64,000 nt of DNA from the NCBI RefSeq assembly GCF_007858185.1, contig NZ_VFES01000012.1:124001-188000 (forward strand), given 5' to 3'. Numbering within the stretch: position 1 is the first letter of the stretch; every line of letters starts with the position of its first letter. The notes under the pieces are model-generated. The model was not told the DNA's origin. It saw only the letters and a program-made list of their open reading frames with translations, and did no database searches. This document shows positions 20,971-30,160 of the stretch, piece by piece. This DNA is from Pseudomonas grimontii. GTDB lineage: Bacteria; Pseudomonadota; Gammaproteobacteria; Pseudomonadales; Pseudomonadaceae. Made by a program: the position numbers and the translations under genes.

Positions 20971-21909
20971 TCATCCAAACAGCCACTTCCACAGCAGCAC
21001 CAGCACCACCACCGCCAGCACCGGCCGCGCAATGCGGTAAGCCTTGGGATGCTTGCGCTTCCACTGCTTGACCACGCCGCTGAGCTTGTCGCTGAAGGTC
21101 TTGCTCCAGGCATACGCCTGGTTGATGCCGCCGACGCGTTCGTCATCCAGGTTCTGCGGCGCGGTGGCGCGACCCAGTTGCTTGCTGACCCAGCGATTGA
21201 CGCGGGTCATCAGAGGATTGCTCAGCGGGCGTTCGATGTCGCAGAACAGGATCACGCGGGTCTGTTCGGTTTCGTTCTTCACCCAGTGCACGTACGTTTC
21301 ATCGAACATCACATCGTCGCCGTCACGCCAGGCGTATTCCTGACCATCGACAAAGATGCGGCAAGCGTCGGAGTTCGGCGTGGACAAGCCCAGGTGATAA
21401 CGCAGGGAACCGGCAAACGGGTCACGGTGCGGGTTGAGGTGGCTGCCGCCCGGCAACAGCGCGAACATCGCGCCCTTGACGTTGGGGATGCTGCTCACCA
21501 AGGCCACGGTTTTCGGGCACAGTGCCTCGGCCGATGGCAGGGGTTTGTCGTACCACTTGAGGTAGAAACGCTTCCAGCCCTTCTTGAAGAACGAACCGAA
21601 ACCGGCATCGTTGTTCTTTTCGGCGGCGCGGATGTAACCCTCGTCGAACAGGTGCATGGCCTCTTCGCGGATCACTTCCCAGTTGTCCTTGAGCACGTCC
21701 AGTTCCGGAAACTTGCTGCGGTCCAGGTACGGCTTGGACGGCACGGCCGAAAACAGGTACATCAAGGCGTTATAGGGGGCGAACAGCGCCGAATGGTTGA
21801 CGAACTGGCGCAACATCGGCAAACGGGCCTTGCCGCGCAAGTGCACATACAGCGTGCTGCCGATAAACAGCAACAGCACCGACAGTTTGGCGGCCAAAGA
21901 AAAGGTCAT
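20971..21909 (-). CDS. lpxO: LpxO-like aspartyl/asparaginyl beta-hydroxylase
   Basis: A 312-residue membrane-bound Fe(II)/2-oxoglutarate dioxygenase of the type that 2-hydroxylates a secondary acyl chain of lipid A. It has an N-terminal hydrophobic anchor (SLAAKLSVLLLFIGSTLYVH) and a C-terminal one (PVLAVVVLVLLWKWLFG). The iron-binding facial triad is HLNPHRDPF (His, Asp) with the distal His in ETYVHWVKNE. The substrate, lipid A versus another acyl target, is inferred from family. The ATG at 21909 gives the standard N-terminus; the frame is open for 64 codons upstream with no support. Confidence 0.85.
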   Translation of the reverse strand: MTFSLAAKLSVLLLFIGSTLYVHLRGKARLPMLRQFVNHSALFAPYNALMYLFSAVPSKPYLDRSKFPELDVLKDNWEVIREEAMHLFDEGYIRAAEKNNDAGFGSFFKKGWKRFYLKWYDKPLPSAEALCPKTVALVSSIPNVKGAMFALLPGGSHLNPHRDPFAGSLRYHLGLSTPNSDACRIFVDGQEYAWRDGDDVMFDETYVHWVKNETEQTRVILFCDIERPLSNPLMTRVNRWVSKQLGRATAPQNLDDERVGGINQAYAWSKTFSDKLSGVVKQWKRKHPKAYRIARPVLAVVVLVLLWKWLFG

Positions 21910-22036
21910 GCAGCAACTCCTGGAAATAAGCGCCTGGCCAACAGCCTCCCGGCGATGGGAGACCAGACGTAACAGCCGGCCATGATAAACATTTGGGCCA
22001 TTATGCAGAAGGCCCAGGCTGACCGGCTGACATAAA

Positions 22037-23011
22037 TCAAGCCTGGTTTTCTTGCTCGGTAAACAAATCGCTGAACAGCATGCTCGACAGGTAGCGCTCA
22101 CCGGAGTCCGGCAGGATCACCACAATGGTCTTGCCCTGCATTTCCGGCTTTTCGGCCAGGCGCACGGCCACGGCCATGGCGGCACCGCAGGAGATACCGC
22201 ACAGGATCCCCTCTTCCTGCATCAGGCGCAGGGCCATGGCCTTGGATTCCTCGTCGGTCACCAGTTCCACGCGGTCGACCATCGACAGGTCAAGATTTTT
22301 CGGCACGAACCCGGCGCCAATGCCCTGGATCTTGTGGGGGCTGGGCTTGATCTCTGCACCGGCCAGGGCCTGGGTGATCACCGGCGACACCATTGGCTCG
22401 ACGGCTACCGACAGGATCGGCTTGCCCGCCGTGTTCTTGATATAGCGCGACACACCGGTGATGGTGCCCCCGGTGCCCACGCCTGCGACCAGCACGTCCA
22501 CGGCGCCATCGGTGTCGTTCCAGATTTCCGGGCCGGTGGTTTTTTCGTGGATGGCAGGGTTGGCCGGGTTTTCGAACTGGGCCGGCATAAAGTAGGTGGC
22601 CGGATCACTGGCAACGATTTCGCCGGCCTTGTCGATGGCCCCCTTCATGCCCTTGGCCGGCTCGGTCAGGACCAATTCGGCGCCGAGGGCCTTGAGCACC
22701 TTGCGGCGTTCGATGCTCATGGACGCCGGCATGGTCAGCAGCAACTTGTAGCCACGGGCGGCGGCCACAAAGGCCAAGCCGATGCCGGTATTGCCGGAAG
22801 TCGGTTCCACGATGGTCATGCCCGGCTTGAGTTTGCCGGTGCCTTCGGCGTCCCAGATCATGTTTGCGCCAATGCGGCACTTCACCGAATAACCTGGGTT
22901 ACGCCCTTCGATCTTGGCCAGGATGGTCACGCCACGCGGTGCGATACGGTTGATCTGAACCAGGGGCGTGTTACCGATGGAGTGCGCGTTGTCTGCAAAA
23001 ATGCGGCTCAT
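22037..23011 (-). CDS. cysK: Cysteine synthase A
   Basis: O-acetylserine sulfhydrylase, a PLP enzyme making cysteine from O-acetylserine and sulfide. 324 residues. The PLP lysine is in NPGYSVKCRIGANM, the substrate loop in EPTSGNTGIGLAFVAAARG, and the phosphate-binding glycines in GVGTGGTITGVSRYIK. The C-terminal GISCGAAMAVAVRLA supports CysK rather than CysM. The ATG at 23011 (MSRIFADNAHSIGNTPLVQ) fits the family; the upstream in-frame start is not supported. Divergent from the DUF748 gene. Confidence 0.95.
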   Translation of the reverse strand: MSRIFADNAHSIGNTPLVQINRIAPRGVTILAKIEGRNPGYSVKCRIGANMIWDAEGTGKLKPGMTIVEPTSGNTGIGLAFVAAARGYKLLLTMPASMSIERRKVLKALGAELVLTEPAKGMKGAIDKAGEIVASDPATYFMPAQFENPANPAIHEKTTGPEIWNDTDGAVDVLVAGVGTGGTITGVSRYIKNTAGKPILSVAVEPMVSPVITQALAGAEIKPSPHKIQGIGAGFVPKNLDLSMVDRVELVTDEESKAMALRLMQEEGILCGISCGAAMAVAVRLAEKPEMQGKTIVVILPDSGERYLSSMLFSDLFTEQENQA

Positions 23012-23137
23012 GGCGGGTCCTATTGGGCGGTTTTCAGGAAGGTTCCAAGGGTATGCCTCGTGTTGCAAAGCGTCCAGTCAGAGGAACGTTGCGCGTGTCC
23101 CGGCAGTCCATTTCCTACCTGCAAGGAGAACTGCCCC

Positions 23138-24214
23138 ATGAAACGTCGCTACAGCTGGCCACTATGGACCGTTGCCGGATTGCTGGTGGTCCTGGTCGCC
23201 GTGAGCATCGCGCTGCCCTATCTGGTGCGCAACTACCTGAATGACAAGCTCGCCGACATGGGCGATTACCGTGGCCAGGTGACCGACGTGGACCTCGCGC
23301 TGTGGCGTGGCGCGTACCGGATCAACGGCCTTGAGATCATCAAGGTCGACGGCAAGGTGCCCGTCCCGTTCGTCAAGGCGCCGCTGATCGACCTGGCAGT
23401 GAGCTGGCATTCTCTTTGGTACGACCACGCGGTGGTGGCCAAAGTGCTGTTTATCAACCCCGAAGTGAACTTCGTCGACGGCGGCGCCAACAAGCAAGCC
23501 TCCCAGACCGGTAAGGGCACCGACTGGCGCGAGCAGTTGAGTAAGTTGGCCCCCATCACCCTCGATGAAGTGCGCATCGAAAACGGCAAGATCGCCTTCC
23601 ACAACTTCAGCTCCAAGCCCGTGGTGAAGATCGACGCGACCGACGTCAACGCCAGCTTCTACAACCTGACCAATGTGGTCGACGTCAAAGGCCGACGCGA
23701 CGCGCGCTTCGACGGCAAGGCCCTGCTGCAAGGCCAGGCTCCGCTGGAAGCCACCGCCACCTTCGACCCGCTGAGCAATTTCGAGAACTTCGAGTTTCGC
23801 TTTCGCGCCAGGGACTTGCAGCTCAAGCGCATGAATGATTTCGCCTCGGCCTATGGCAAGTTCGACTTCAAGGCCGGCACCGGGGATGTGGTAATCGAAG
23901 CCCAGGCGGAAAAAGGCCAATTGACCGGCTACATCAAGCCGCTGCTGCGCGATGTGGAAGTCTTCGACTGGCAGCAGGACGTCGAGAACAAGGACAAGAA
24001 CATCTTTCGCTCAATCTGGGAGGCGGTGGTGGGCGCCAGCGAGACCGTGCTGAAAAACCAGGCGAAGAACCAGTTCGCCACCCGCGTGGAACTCAGTGGC
24101 AGCGTGCATCAACAAGATGTCAGCGCGTTCTCCGCTTTTTTGGCGATTTTACGCAATGGTTTTATCCAGGCGTTCAATGCACGGTATGAACAGCCCAAGC
24201 CCAGCGCAGATTAA
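23138..24214 (+). CDS. DUF748 / AsmA-like envelope protein
   Basis: A 358-residue protein with an N-terminal signal anchor (WPLWTVAGLLVVLVAVSIALPYLV) and a periplasmic beta-rich body with the DUF748 pattern (GDYRGQVTDVDLALWRGAYRINGLEI, then LDEVRIENGKIAFHNF). DUF748 proteins resemble AsmA/YhdP-type bridge proteins thought to help lipid or protein transit across the envelope; that role is inferred. AAGGAG with good spacing fixes the ATG at 23138. The frame runs open far upstream, antisense to cysK; that part is a shadow. Confidence 0.85.
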   Translation: MKRRYSWPLWTVAGLLVVLVAVSIALPYLVRNYLNDKLADMGDYRGQVTDVDLALWRGAYRINGLEIIKVDGKVPVPFVKAPLIDLAVSWHSLWYDHAVVAKVLFINPEVNFVDGGANKQASQTGKGTDWREQLSKLAPITLDEVRIENGKIAFHNFSSKPVVKIDATDVNASFYNLTNVVDVKGRRDARFDGKALLQGQAPLEATATFDPLSNFENFEFRFRARDLQLKRMNDFASAYGKFDFKAGTGDVVIEAQAEKGQLTGYIKPLLRDVEVFDWQQDVENKDKNIFRSIWEAVVGASETVLKNQAKNQFATRVELSGSVHQQDVSAFSAFLAILRNGFIQAFNARYEQPKPSAD

Positions 24215-24215
24215 A

Positions 24216-24304
24216 ATGTGGGAGGGGGCTTGCTCCCGATGACAATGTTTCAGCCAACAGATTCATTGGCTGATCCGTCATCGGGAGCAAGCCCCCTCCC
24301 ACAT
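24216..24304. repeat. REP-type palindrome, perfect 28-bp arms
   Basis: Arms 24216-24243 and 24277-24304 are exact reverse complements; the loop carries a further small hairpin (CAGCCAA with TTGGCTG). It begins one base after the stop of the DUF748 gene and may serve as its terminator. Confidence 0.9.
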
Positions 24305-24395
24305 TGGTCATTCAGAGACTGAATAACCCGTATGCGTTCACAGTCGCCGGGGGCTCGCGGTATAGTCGGGCATTGATGAATTCGAGGAATGACCG

Positions 24396-25241
24396 ATGAA
24401 GTTCGAAGGCACCCAGGCCTACGTTGCCACCGATGACCTGAAACTGGCCGTCAACGCTGCCATCACCCTGGAGCGTCCGCTGCTGGTCAAGGGTGAGCCC
24501 GGCACCGGCAAGACCATGCTCGCCGAGCAACTGGCCGAGTCCTTCGGCGCCAAGCTGATCACCTGGCACATCAAGTCCACCACCAAGGCCCATCAGGGCC
24601 TGTACGAGTACGACGCGGTCAGCCGCCTGCGCGACTCGCAGCTGGGCGTAGACAAAGTGCACGACGTGCGCAACTACCTGAAGAAGGGCAAGCTCTGGGA
24701 AGCGTTCGAGTCCGAGGAGCGGGTGATCCTGCTGATCGATGAAATCGACAAGGCCGACATCGAGTTCCCCAACGACCTGCTGCAAGAACTCGACAAGATG
24801 GAGTTCTACGTCTACGAAATCGACGAGACCATCAAAGCCAAGAAGCGCCCGATCATCATCATTACCTCCAACAACGAAAAAGAGCTGCCGGACGCGTTCC
24901 TGCGCCGCTGCTTCTTCCACTACATCGCCTTCCCCGACCGCACCACCCTGCAAAAAATCGTCGACGTGCACTACCCGGACATCAAGAAAGACTTGGTCAG
25001 CGAAGCGCTGGACGTGTTCTTCGACGTGCGCAAAGTGCCGGGCCTGAAGAAAAAACCATCCACCTCCGAACTGGTCGACTGGCTCAAGCTGCTGATGGCC
25101 GACAATATCGGCGAAGCGGTGCTGCGCGAGCGCGACCCCACCAAGGCCATCCCGCCCCTGGCCGGTGCCTTGGTCAAGAACGAGCAAGACGTGCAGCTGC
25201 TGGAACGTCTGGCATTCATGAGCCGTCGCGGTAATCGCTAA
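24396..25241 (+). CDS. MoxR-family AAA+ ATPase
   Basis: A 281-residue AAA+ ATPase. Walker A is VKGEPGTGKTMLAEQLAE, Walker B is VILLIDEIDKADIEFPNDLL, sensor 1 is IIITSNNEKELPDAF and the Arg finger region is LRRCFFHYIAFP. MoxR ATPases act as chaperones that load metals or assemble complexes together with a VWA-domain partner. That partner is encoded next, overlapping by one base (TAATG). The client is not visible in the neighbourhood. Confidence 0.9.
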   Translation: MKFEGTQAYVATDDLKLAVNAAITLERPLLVKGEPGTGKTMLAEQLAESFGAKLITWHIKSTTKAHQGLYEYDAVSRLRDSQLGVDKVHDVRNYLKKGKLWEAFESEERVILLIDEIDKADIEFPNDLLQELDKMEFYVYEIDETIKAKKRPIIIITSNNEKELPDAFLRRCFFHYIAFPDRTTLQKIVDVHYPDIKKDLVSEALDVFFDVRKVPGLKKKPSTSELVDWLKLLMADNIGEAVLRERDPTKAIPPLAGALVKNEQDVQLLERLAFMSRRGNR

Positions 25242-26419
25242 TGTTGCTCAACCTGTTCAATGAAATGCGGGCCGCCAAGGTACCGGTGTCGGTGCGCGAG
25301 CTGCTCGACCTGATCAACGCGCTGAAACAGCGCGTTACCTTCGCCGACATGGACGAGTTTTACTACTTGGCCCGGGCGATCCTGGTCAAGGACGAGCGGC
25401 ATTTCGACAAATTCGATCGCGCCTTCAGCGCCTATTTCAACGGTTTGGAAAAACTCGACGACCACCTGCAGGCGCTGATCCCCGAAGACTGGCTGCGCAA
25501 GGAGTTCGAACGCTCGCTGAGCGATGAAGAACGCGCGCAGATCCAGTCCCTTGGAGGCCTGGACAAGCTGATCGAGGAATTCAAAAAGCGCCTGGAAGAA
25601 CAGAAGGAACGTCATGCCGGCGGCAATAAATGGATCGGCACCGGCGGCACCAGCCCGTTCGGCTCCGGTGGCTATAACCCGGAAGGCATTCGCGTCGGCG
25701 ACGCCGGCAAACGCCAGGGCAAGGCGGTAAAAGTCTGGGACCAGCGCGAGTACAAGAACCTCGACGACCAGGTGGAACTGGGCACGCGCAATATCAAGAT
25801 CGCCCTGCGCCGCCTGCGCAAGTTCGCACGCCAGGGTGCGGCCGAAGAGCTGGACATCGATGGCACCATCGACCACACCGCCCGCGATGCAGGGCTGCTG
25901 AATATCCAGATGCGCCCGGAACGGCGCAACACCATCAAGCTGCTGTTGCTGTTCGATATCGGCGGTTCGATGGACGCCCACGTGAAGATCTGCGAAGAGC
26001 TGTTCTCGGCATGCAAGACCGAGTTCAAGCACCTGGAGTACTTCTACTTCCACAACTTCGTGTACGAGTCGGTGTGGAAGAACAACCAGCGCCGCACCTC
26101 GGAGCGCACCTCCACCCAGGACCTGCTGCACAAGTACGGTGCCGATTACAAAGTGATCTTTATCGGCGATGCGTCGATGGCACCGTATGAAATCACCCAG
26201 GCCGGCGGCAGCGTCGAGCATTGGAATGAAGAGCCGGGGTATGTGTGGATGCAGCGCTTCATGGCCAAGTACAAGAAGCTGATCTGGATTAACCCGTATC
26301 CCAAGGATACGTGGGGTTATACGGCATCGACGGGGATTGTGCGGGAGTTGGTGGAGGATCAGATGTACCCGCTGACCCTGCGCGGGCTTGAGGAAGGGAT
26401 GCGCTTCCTCTCCAAATAA
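25241..26419 (+). CDS. VWA-domain protein, CoxE-like partner of the MoxR ATPase
   Basis: 392 residues. The N-terminal half is helical and charged. A Gly-rich stretch around residues 125-150 (GGNKWIGTGGTSPFGSGGYN) is followed by a C-terminal von Willebrand A fold with LLLLFDIGGSMDAHVKICEE. The MIDAS motif reads D-x-G-x-S rather than D-x-S-x-S, which is usual for the CoxE/YehP branch. Translationally coupled to the ATPase gene, so the two probably form one complex. No signal peptide, so cytoplasmic. Confidence 0.87.
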   Translation: MLLNLFNEMRAAKVPVSVRELLDLINALKQRVTFADMDEFYYLARAILVKDERHFDKFDRAFSAYFNGLEKLDDHLQALIPEDWLRKEFERSLSDEERAQIQSLGGLDKLIEEFKKRLEEQKERHAGGNKWIGTGGTSPFGSGGYNPEGIRVGDAGKRQGKAVKVWDQREYKNLDDQVELGTRNIKIALRRLRKFARQGAAEELDIDGTIDHTARDAGLLNIQMRPERRNTIKLLLLFDIGGSMDAHVKICEELFSACKTEFKHLEYFYFHNFVYESVWKNNQRRTSERTSTQDLLHKYGADYKVIFIGDASMAPYEITQAGGSVEHWNEEPGYVWMQRFMAKYKKLIWINPYPKDTWGYTASTGIVRELVEDQMYPLTLRGLEEGMRFLSK

Positions 26420-26448
26420 ACGCCGATCCCCATACTGCAGGAGATCTC

Positions 26449-26554
26449 ATGTGGGAGGGGCGGTGCGACGATTCGGCTTGCTCCCGATGGCGGTGGTTCA
26501 GTCACTGATGTGTTGACTGACACACTGCTATCGGGAGCAAGCCCCCTCTCACAT
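26449..26554. repeat. REP-type palindrome, asymmetric
   Basis: Same outer arms as the 7281 element, but only the left arm carries the extra module CGGTGCGACGATTCG between the outer arm and the CTTGCTCCCGAT core. The right arm (ending CCCCCTCTCACAT at 26554) lacks it and has one base change. Lies between the convergent VWA and pxpC genes. Confidence 0.8.
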
Positions 26555-26568
26555 TTTAAATTGCGGTG

Positions 26569-27477
26569 TTATGTAAATCGGCGCACATACTCGACATGCT
26601 GCCGATGCGCCGTCTCCTGCACCACCGGCGCCAACCTCACCTTTTCTCCCGGTAAACACTGCGCCAGCCGGGCCAGCGCCAACGGCGTCAATGCCCCCAG
26701 ACGCGGATACCCGCCAATGGTCTGCCGATCATTGAGCAACACAATCGGCTGCCCATCCGGCGGCACCTGGATGCCACCCAACGGAATCCCTTCGGAAATC
26801 AGCGACGGCCCCTGGTACTGCAACGGCGTACCGAGTAAGCGCATGCCCATGCGGTCGGCGCGGCTGTCCAGGGCCCAGTCGGTGTTGAAGGCATCGAGCA
26901 GACTCTGGCCGCTGAACAGACCAATTTGGGCACCGACGATCACCTCCAGCGGCGCCTTGGTTGGCAACGCTTGCGCGCTCAGCACTTTCATCGCTCCGCC
27001 GGTACCGGAATAAGCCAAGCGCCCGCCTTCGGCCAAGGCCTTGCCGAAACCGTCCGGCCCGCCCAGTGCCTCACGTACCACCGTGGCGCAACTGCCCAGC
27101 ACTGGCGGTGCATCAAACCCGCCGGGCGCCGCCAGGTAAGCCCGCGCGCCGCTGAACGGCTGGGTAAAGCGCAGGCGCTGGCCCTTTTGCAGGATAAAAC
27201 TGCGCCCAGGGCTGATGGCGCGCTCGTCGATATACGCGCCCAGATCCGCACCGGCCAAGGCCAGCAGGCAATACTCTTCGGCTTGCACGGTGAAGCCGCC
27301 GAGGGTGATTTCCACCACCGGCGCATCCAGCGCATTGTCCAGCAGCCAATTGGCCCAGGACATCGACACCCAATCCAGCGCACCGCCCTGGGTCACGCCC
27401 AGGTGGCGCACGCCAAAACGGCCGGCGTCCTGCAACAGGCACAGCGGCGTGCTGGCCTCGATGATCAAGCGGCTCAT
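26569..27477 (-). CDS. pxpC: 5-oxoprolinase subunit PxpC
   Basis: 302 residues, of the biotin-dependent carboxyltransferase-like (KipA/allophanate hydrolase subunit 2) family. With PxpA and PxpB it forms the ATP-dependent bacterial 5-oxoprolinase that turns 5-oxoproline into glutamate. Family motifs: LQDAGRFGVRHLGVTQGGALDW near the start and GGIQVPPDGQPIVLLNDRQTIGGYPRLG near the end. Its start overlaps the pxpB stop by 4 bases. Third gene of pxpABC. Confidence 0.93.
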   Translation of the reverse strand: MSRLIIEASTPLCLLQDAGRFGVRHLGVTQGGALDWVSMSWANWLLDNALDAPVVEITLGGFTVQAEEYCLLALAGADLGAYIDERAISPGRSFILQKGQRLRFTQPFSGARAYLAAPGGFDAPPVLGSCATVVREALGGPDGFGKALAEGGRLAYSGTGGAMKVLSAQALPTKAPLEVIVGAQIGLFSGQSLLDAFNTDWALDSRADRMGMRLLGTPLQYQGPSLISEGIPLGGIQVPPDGQPIVLLNDRQTIGGYPRLGALTPLALARLAQCLPGEKVRLAPVVQETAHRQHVEYVRRFT

Positions 27478-28178
27478 GCCTGCGCCTCCAACGGCGTGTC
27501 ATCGCCACCCAGATTGATAAATTCGGCGTGGCTGACTGACTCAAAGCGCACCGTGTCGCCAGGCTGCATCAGGCTGTAACCGTCGCGCTCGCGGTCAAAC
27601 AGCTTGGCCGGCGTGCGGCCAATGAGGTTCCAGCCACCAGGGGACACCACCGGGTAGGCGGCGGTTTGCCGCTCGGCGATGCCCACGCTGCCGGCCGCCA
27701 CGCGTTTGCGTGGGGTGCTCAGGCGCGGTGTGGCGAGGATTTCATCCACCAGCCCCATAAAGGCAAAACCGGGGGCGAAGCCGAGGGCGAATACCTGGTA
27801 TTCGTGGGCGCTGTGGCGGCGGATCACCTCGTCGACGGCCAGGCCACTGCGTTGGGCGAGCAACGTCAGTTCAGGGCCGACACTCAGGTCGTACCACACC
27901 GGCAGCACATGGCACTGACCGCTGCCCCGGGCCTGGGGTTGCAGGTCGGTCAGCGCCTGATCAATCAAACCCCGTGCCTGCGCCGGGCTTAACGCAGTGA
28001 GGTCGTAATGCACCATCAAGGTGGTGTAGGACGGCACCAGATCCACCAAGGCTGCACCAAAACAACTGCGCAAACGCTGGGTGGCAGCGAGCATCCACGG
28101 CATATTGGCTTCGGCGATTACCTCAAACAGACGCACCATCAGGCAGTCGATGGCCACCACTTCAATCCGTGGCTTCAT
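27474..28178 (-). CDS. pxpB: 5-oxoprolinase subunit PxpB
   Basis: 234 residues, KipI/allophanate hydrolase subunit 1 family, cyclophilin-like fold. Motifs: GFAPGFAFMGLVDEILATPR and GSVGIAERQTAAYPVVSPGGWNLIGRTP. The ATG at 28178 (MKPRIEVVAIDC) overlaps the pxpA stop by 4 bases, which supports it over an upstream in-frame start. Middle gene of pxpABC. Confidence 0.93.
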   Translation of the reverse strand: MKPRIEVVAIDCLMVRLFEVIAEANMPWMLAATQRLRSCFGAALVDLVPSYTTLMVHYDLTALSPAQARGLIDQALTDLQPQARGSGQCHVLPVWYDLSVGPELTLLAQRSGLAVDEVIRRHSAHEYQVFALGFAPGFAFMGLVDEILATPRLSTPRKRVAAGSVGIAERQTAAYPVVSPGGWNLIGRTPAKLFDRERDGYSLMQPGDTVRFESVSHAEFINLGGDDTPLEAQA

Positions 28179-28915
28179 GCTGGCTTCAATGCCTCGCGGA
28201 TACGCTTTACGGCGGCGACCGAGCTGGCATTGTCGCCATGCACGCACAAGGTGTTGGCGCGCAATAGCAACGGGCTGCCATCGCTGGCGGTCAGGGGTTC
28301 GCCACGGGAAAGGGTCAAGGACTGCTGGACGATGACCTCTGGATCATGGTGCACGGCGCCCGGCAACTGGCGCGAAACCAGATGGCCGTTGGGGTCGTAG
28401 GCACGGTCGGCGAAAGCCTCGAACCACAGGATCACCCCGTATTCGTCGCCCAATGCCTGGGCCGCGCTGTTGTCGCGGGTCGCCAGCAGCATCAGCGGCA
28501 GGTCGCCATACGCGGCCACGGCCTCGATCACTGCACGCAGTTGCGCCGGGTTGGCCATCATGTCGTTGTACATCGCGCCGTGGGGTTTGACGTAACTGAC
28601 ACGCCCGCCCTGGGCACGACAGATGCCATCCAGTGCGCCGATCTGGTAATGCAGCAGGTCCTGGATTTCCTGAGGGGTGTAGGCCATGGAGCGGCGACCG
28701 AAGCCTTGCAGGTCCTGGTACGCCGGGTGTGCGCCTACCTGTACACCGTGCTTGAGGGCCAGGCTGACGGTCTTGCGCATGATGCTCGGATCGCCGGCAT
28801 GAAAGCCGCAGGCCACGTTGGCGCAATCGATAAACGGCATGACCTCGGCATCCAGACCCAGGGTCCAGTTGCCAAAGCTCTCGCCGATGTCGCAATTCAA
28901 TAGCAGACGGCTCAC
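28175..28915 (-). CDS. pxpA: 5-oxoprolinase subunit PxpA
   Basis: 246 residues, LamB/YcsF family. It opens with LLLNCDIGESFGNWTLG and has ANVACGFHAGDPSIMRKTV and YVKPHGAMYNDM, the metal- and substrate-binding motifs of the family. Leads the tightly coupled pxpABC operon and is divergent from a LysR gene 175 bases away, its likely regulator. Cytoplasmic. Confidence 0.93.
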   Translation of the reverse strand: MSRLLLNCDIGESFGNWTLGLDAEVMPFIDCANVACGFHAGDPSIMRKTVSLALKHGVQVGAHPAYQDLQGFGRRSMAYTPQEIQDLLHYQIGALDGICRAQGGRVSYVKPHGAMYNDMMANPAQLRAVIEAVAAYGDLPLMLLATRDNSAAQALGDEYGVILWFEAFADRAYDPNGHLVSRQLPGAVHHDPEVIVQQSLTLSRGEPLTASDGSPLLLRANTLCVHGDNASSVAAVKRIREALKPA

Positions 28916-29090
28916 GGTGGTTGCTCCTGTAGGCTTTGTTTTTTTGTAGTGTGGGATTTTTTACGCAGAACTCGCAACTTGTCCTGACACCCCAACGGCG
29001 CTTATCGTGGAATGGCTCGATTTTTGGCGTTTGCCCGGTGCGGCGTCCAACTAATAAAAACCGATCCATGCATAAGAAAAAGTTGATCCC

Positions 29091-30005
29091 ATGAATTTGA
29101 AGTTCCTCGAAACCTTCGTCTGGGTGGCCAAGCTCAAGAGCTTCCGCCTGACCGCCGAGAAGCTGTTCACCACCCAGGCCTCGATTTCCAGCCGCATCGC
29201 CGTGCTGGAAAGCGAGCTGGGGGTGAAGCTGTTTCTGCGTGATTCACGGGGCGTGAGCCTGACCCCGGAAGGCCTGAAGGTGCTCGATTATGCCGAGCAA
29301 ATGATGGTGACCATGCAGGGCCTGAAGCAGTCCCTGGAGACCACCAGCAGCAAGGTCGGTCGCATCCGTATCGGCGCGATGGACACGGTGATCCACACCT
29401 GGCTCAGCCCGTTGGTGGCGGAACTGATGGACCACTTCCCGTTGGTGGAAATCGAATTGGTCGCCGATACCGCGCTTAACCTCAGCGATCAACTGCAAAA
29501 AGGCTTCCTCGACCTGATCCTGCAAACCGACCTGCTGCGCCTGGAAACCGTGCGCAGCCTGGAGCTGGCCAGCCACCCCATGGCCTGGATCGTCGCCAGC
29601 CAGTCGATCTACAACCGCGACTACGCCTCCCTCGCCGAACTGGCCCAGGAGCGCATCATCACCTACTCGAAAAACTCCCACCCGCACCAGGACGTCATTA
29701 GCCTGATGCAAGCCAACGGCGTGGCCGCGCCACGGATGAACTGTGTGAACTCGGTGTCGGCGATTACCCGGTTATTGCGCGATGGTTTTGGCATTGGCGC
29801 ACTGCCACCGGTGCTGGTCAGCGAAGAACTGGCGCGTGGCGAATTGGTGATGTTGCCGATGGCGCAGAAACTGCCGAACCTGCAGGTGGTGGTGTCGTGG
29901 CGCGTGGGCGTGGAGTTGGTGGAGGAAATTGTGGGGTTGTGCCAGAAGGTGGTTGCCCGCTATGCCGAGGAAGTCGGCGAAGAGCGGATGGTGCTGGCCC
30001 CCTGA
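29091..30005 (+). CDS. LysR-family transcriptional regulator, likely of pxpABC
   Basis: 304 residues with an N-terminal winged helix-turn-helix (LETFVWVAKLKSFRLTAEKLFTTQASISSRI) and a C-terminal type 2 periplasmic-binding-like effector domain starting near residue 90. Divergent from pxpA, the classic arrangement for a LysR regulator of the neighbouring operon. Effector (5-oxoproline or glutamate) is a guess. The intergenic 28916-29090 should hold its T-N11-A sites; none is clear by eye. Confidence 0.9.
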   Translation: MNLKFLETFVWVAKLKSFRLTAEKLFTTQASISSRIAVLESELGVKLFLRDSRGVSLTPEGLKVLDYAEQMMVTMQGLKQSLETTSSKVGRIRIGAMDTVIHTWLSPLVAELMDHFPLVEIELVADTALNLSDQLQKGFLDLILQTDLLRLETVRSLELASHPMAWIVASQSIYNRDYASLAELAQERIITYSKNSHPHQDVISLMQANGVAAPRMNCVNSVSAITRLLRDGFGIGALPPVLVSEELARGELVMLPMAQKLPNLQVVVSWRVGVELVEEIVGLCQKVVARYAEEVGEERMVLAP

Positions 30006-30022
30006 CGAAACTCGATTAAAAC

Positions 30023-30142
30023 TGTGGGAGGGGCGGTGCGACGATTCGACTTGCTCCCGATAGCGGTGGATCAGTCACCAGATGTAGCGACTGTTACTCT
30101 GCTATCGGGAGCAAGTCGAATCGTCGCACCGCCCCTCCCACA
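30023..30142. repeat. REP-type palindrome, perfect 42-bp arms
   Basis: Arms 30023-30064 and 30101-30142 are exact 42-base reverse complements. They contain the outer arm (TGTGGGAGGGG), the module CGGTGCGACGATTCG and the core CTTGCTCCCGATAGC. The loop is 36 bases. The longest perfect palindrome in the window; it lies between the convergent LysR and DUF2937 genes. Confidence 0.93.
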
Positions 30143-30160
30143 TTGGATTTGCGTTGGTTT

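Noticed and set aside
22052..23137. Long in-frame upstream extension of the DUF748 gene
   Set aside because: It lies antisense to cysK. The DUF748 protein starts properly at 23138 with a signal anchor and a good ribosome site.
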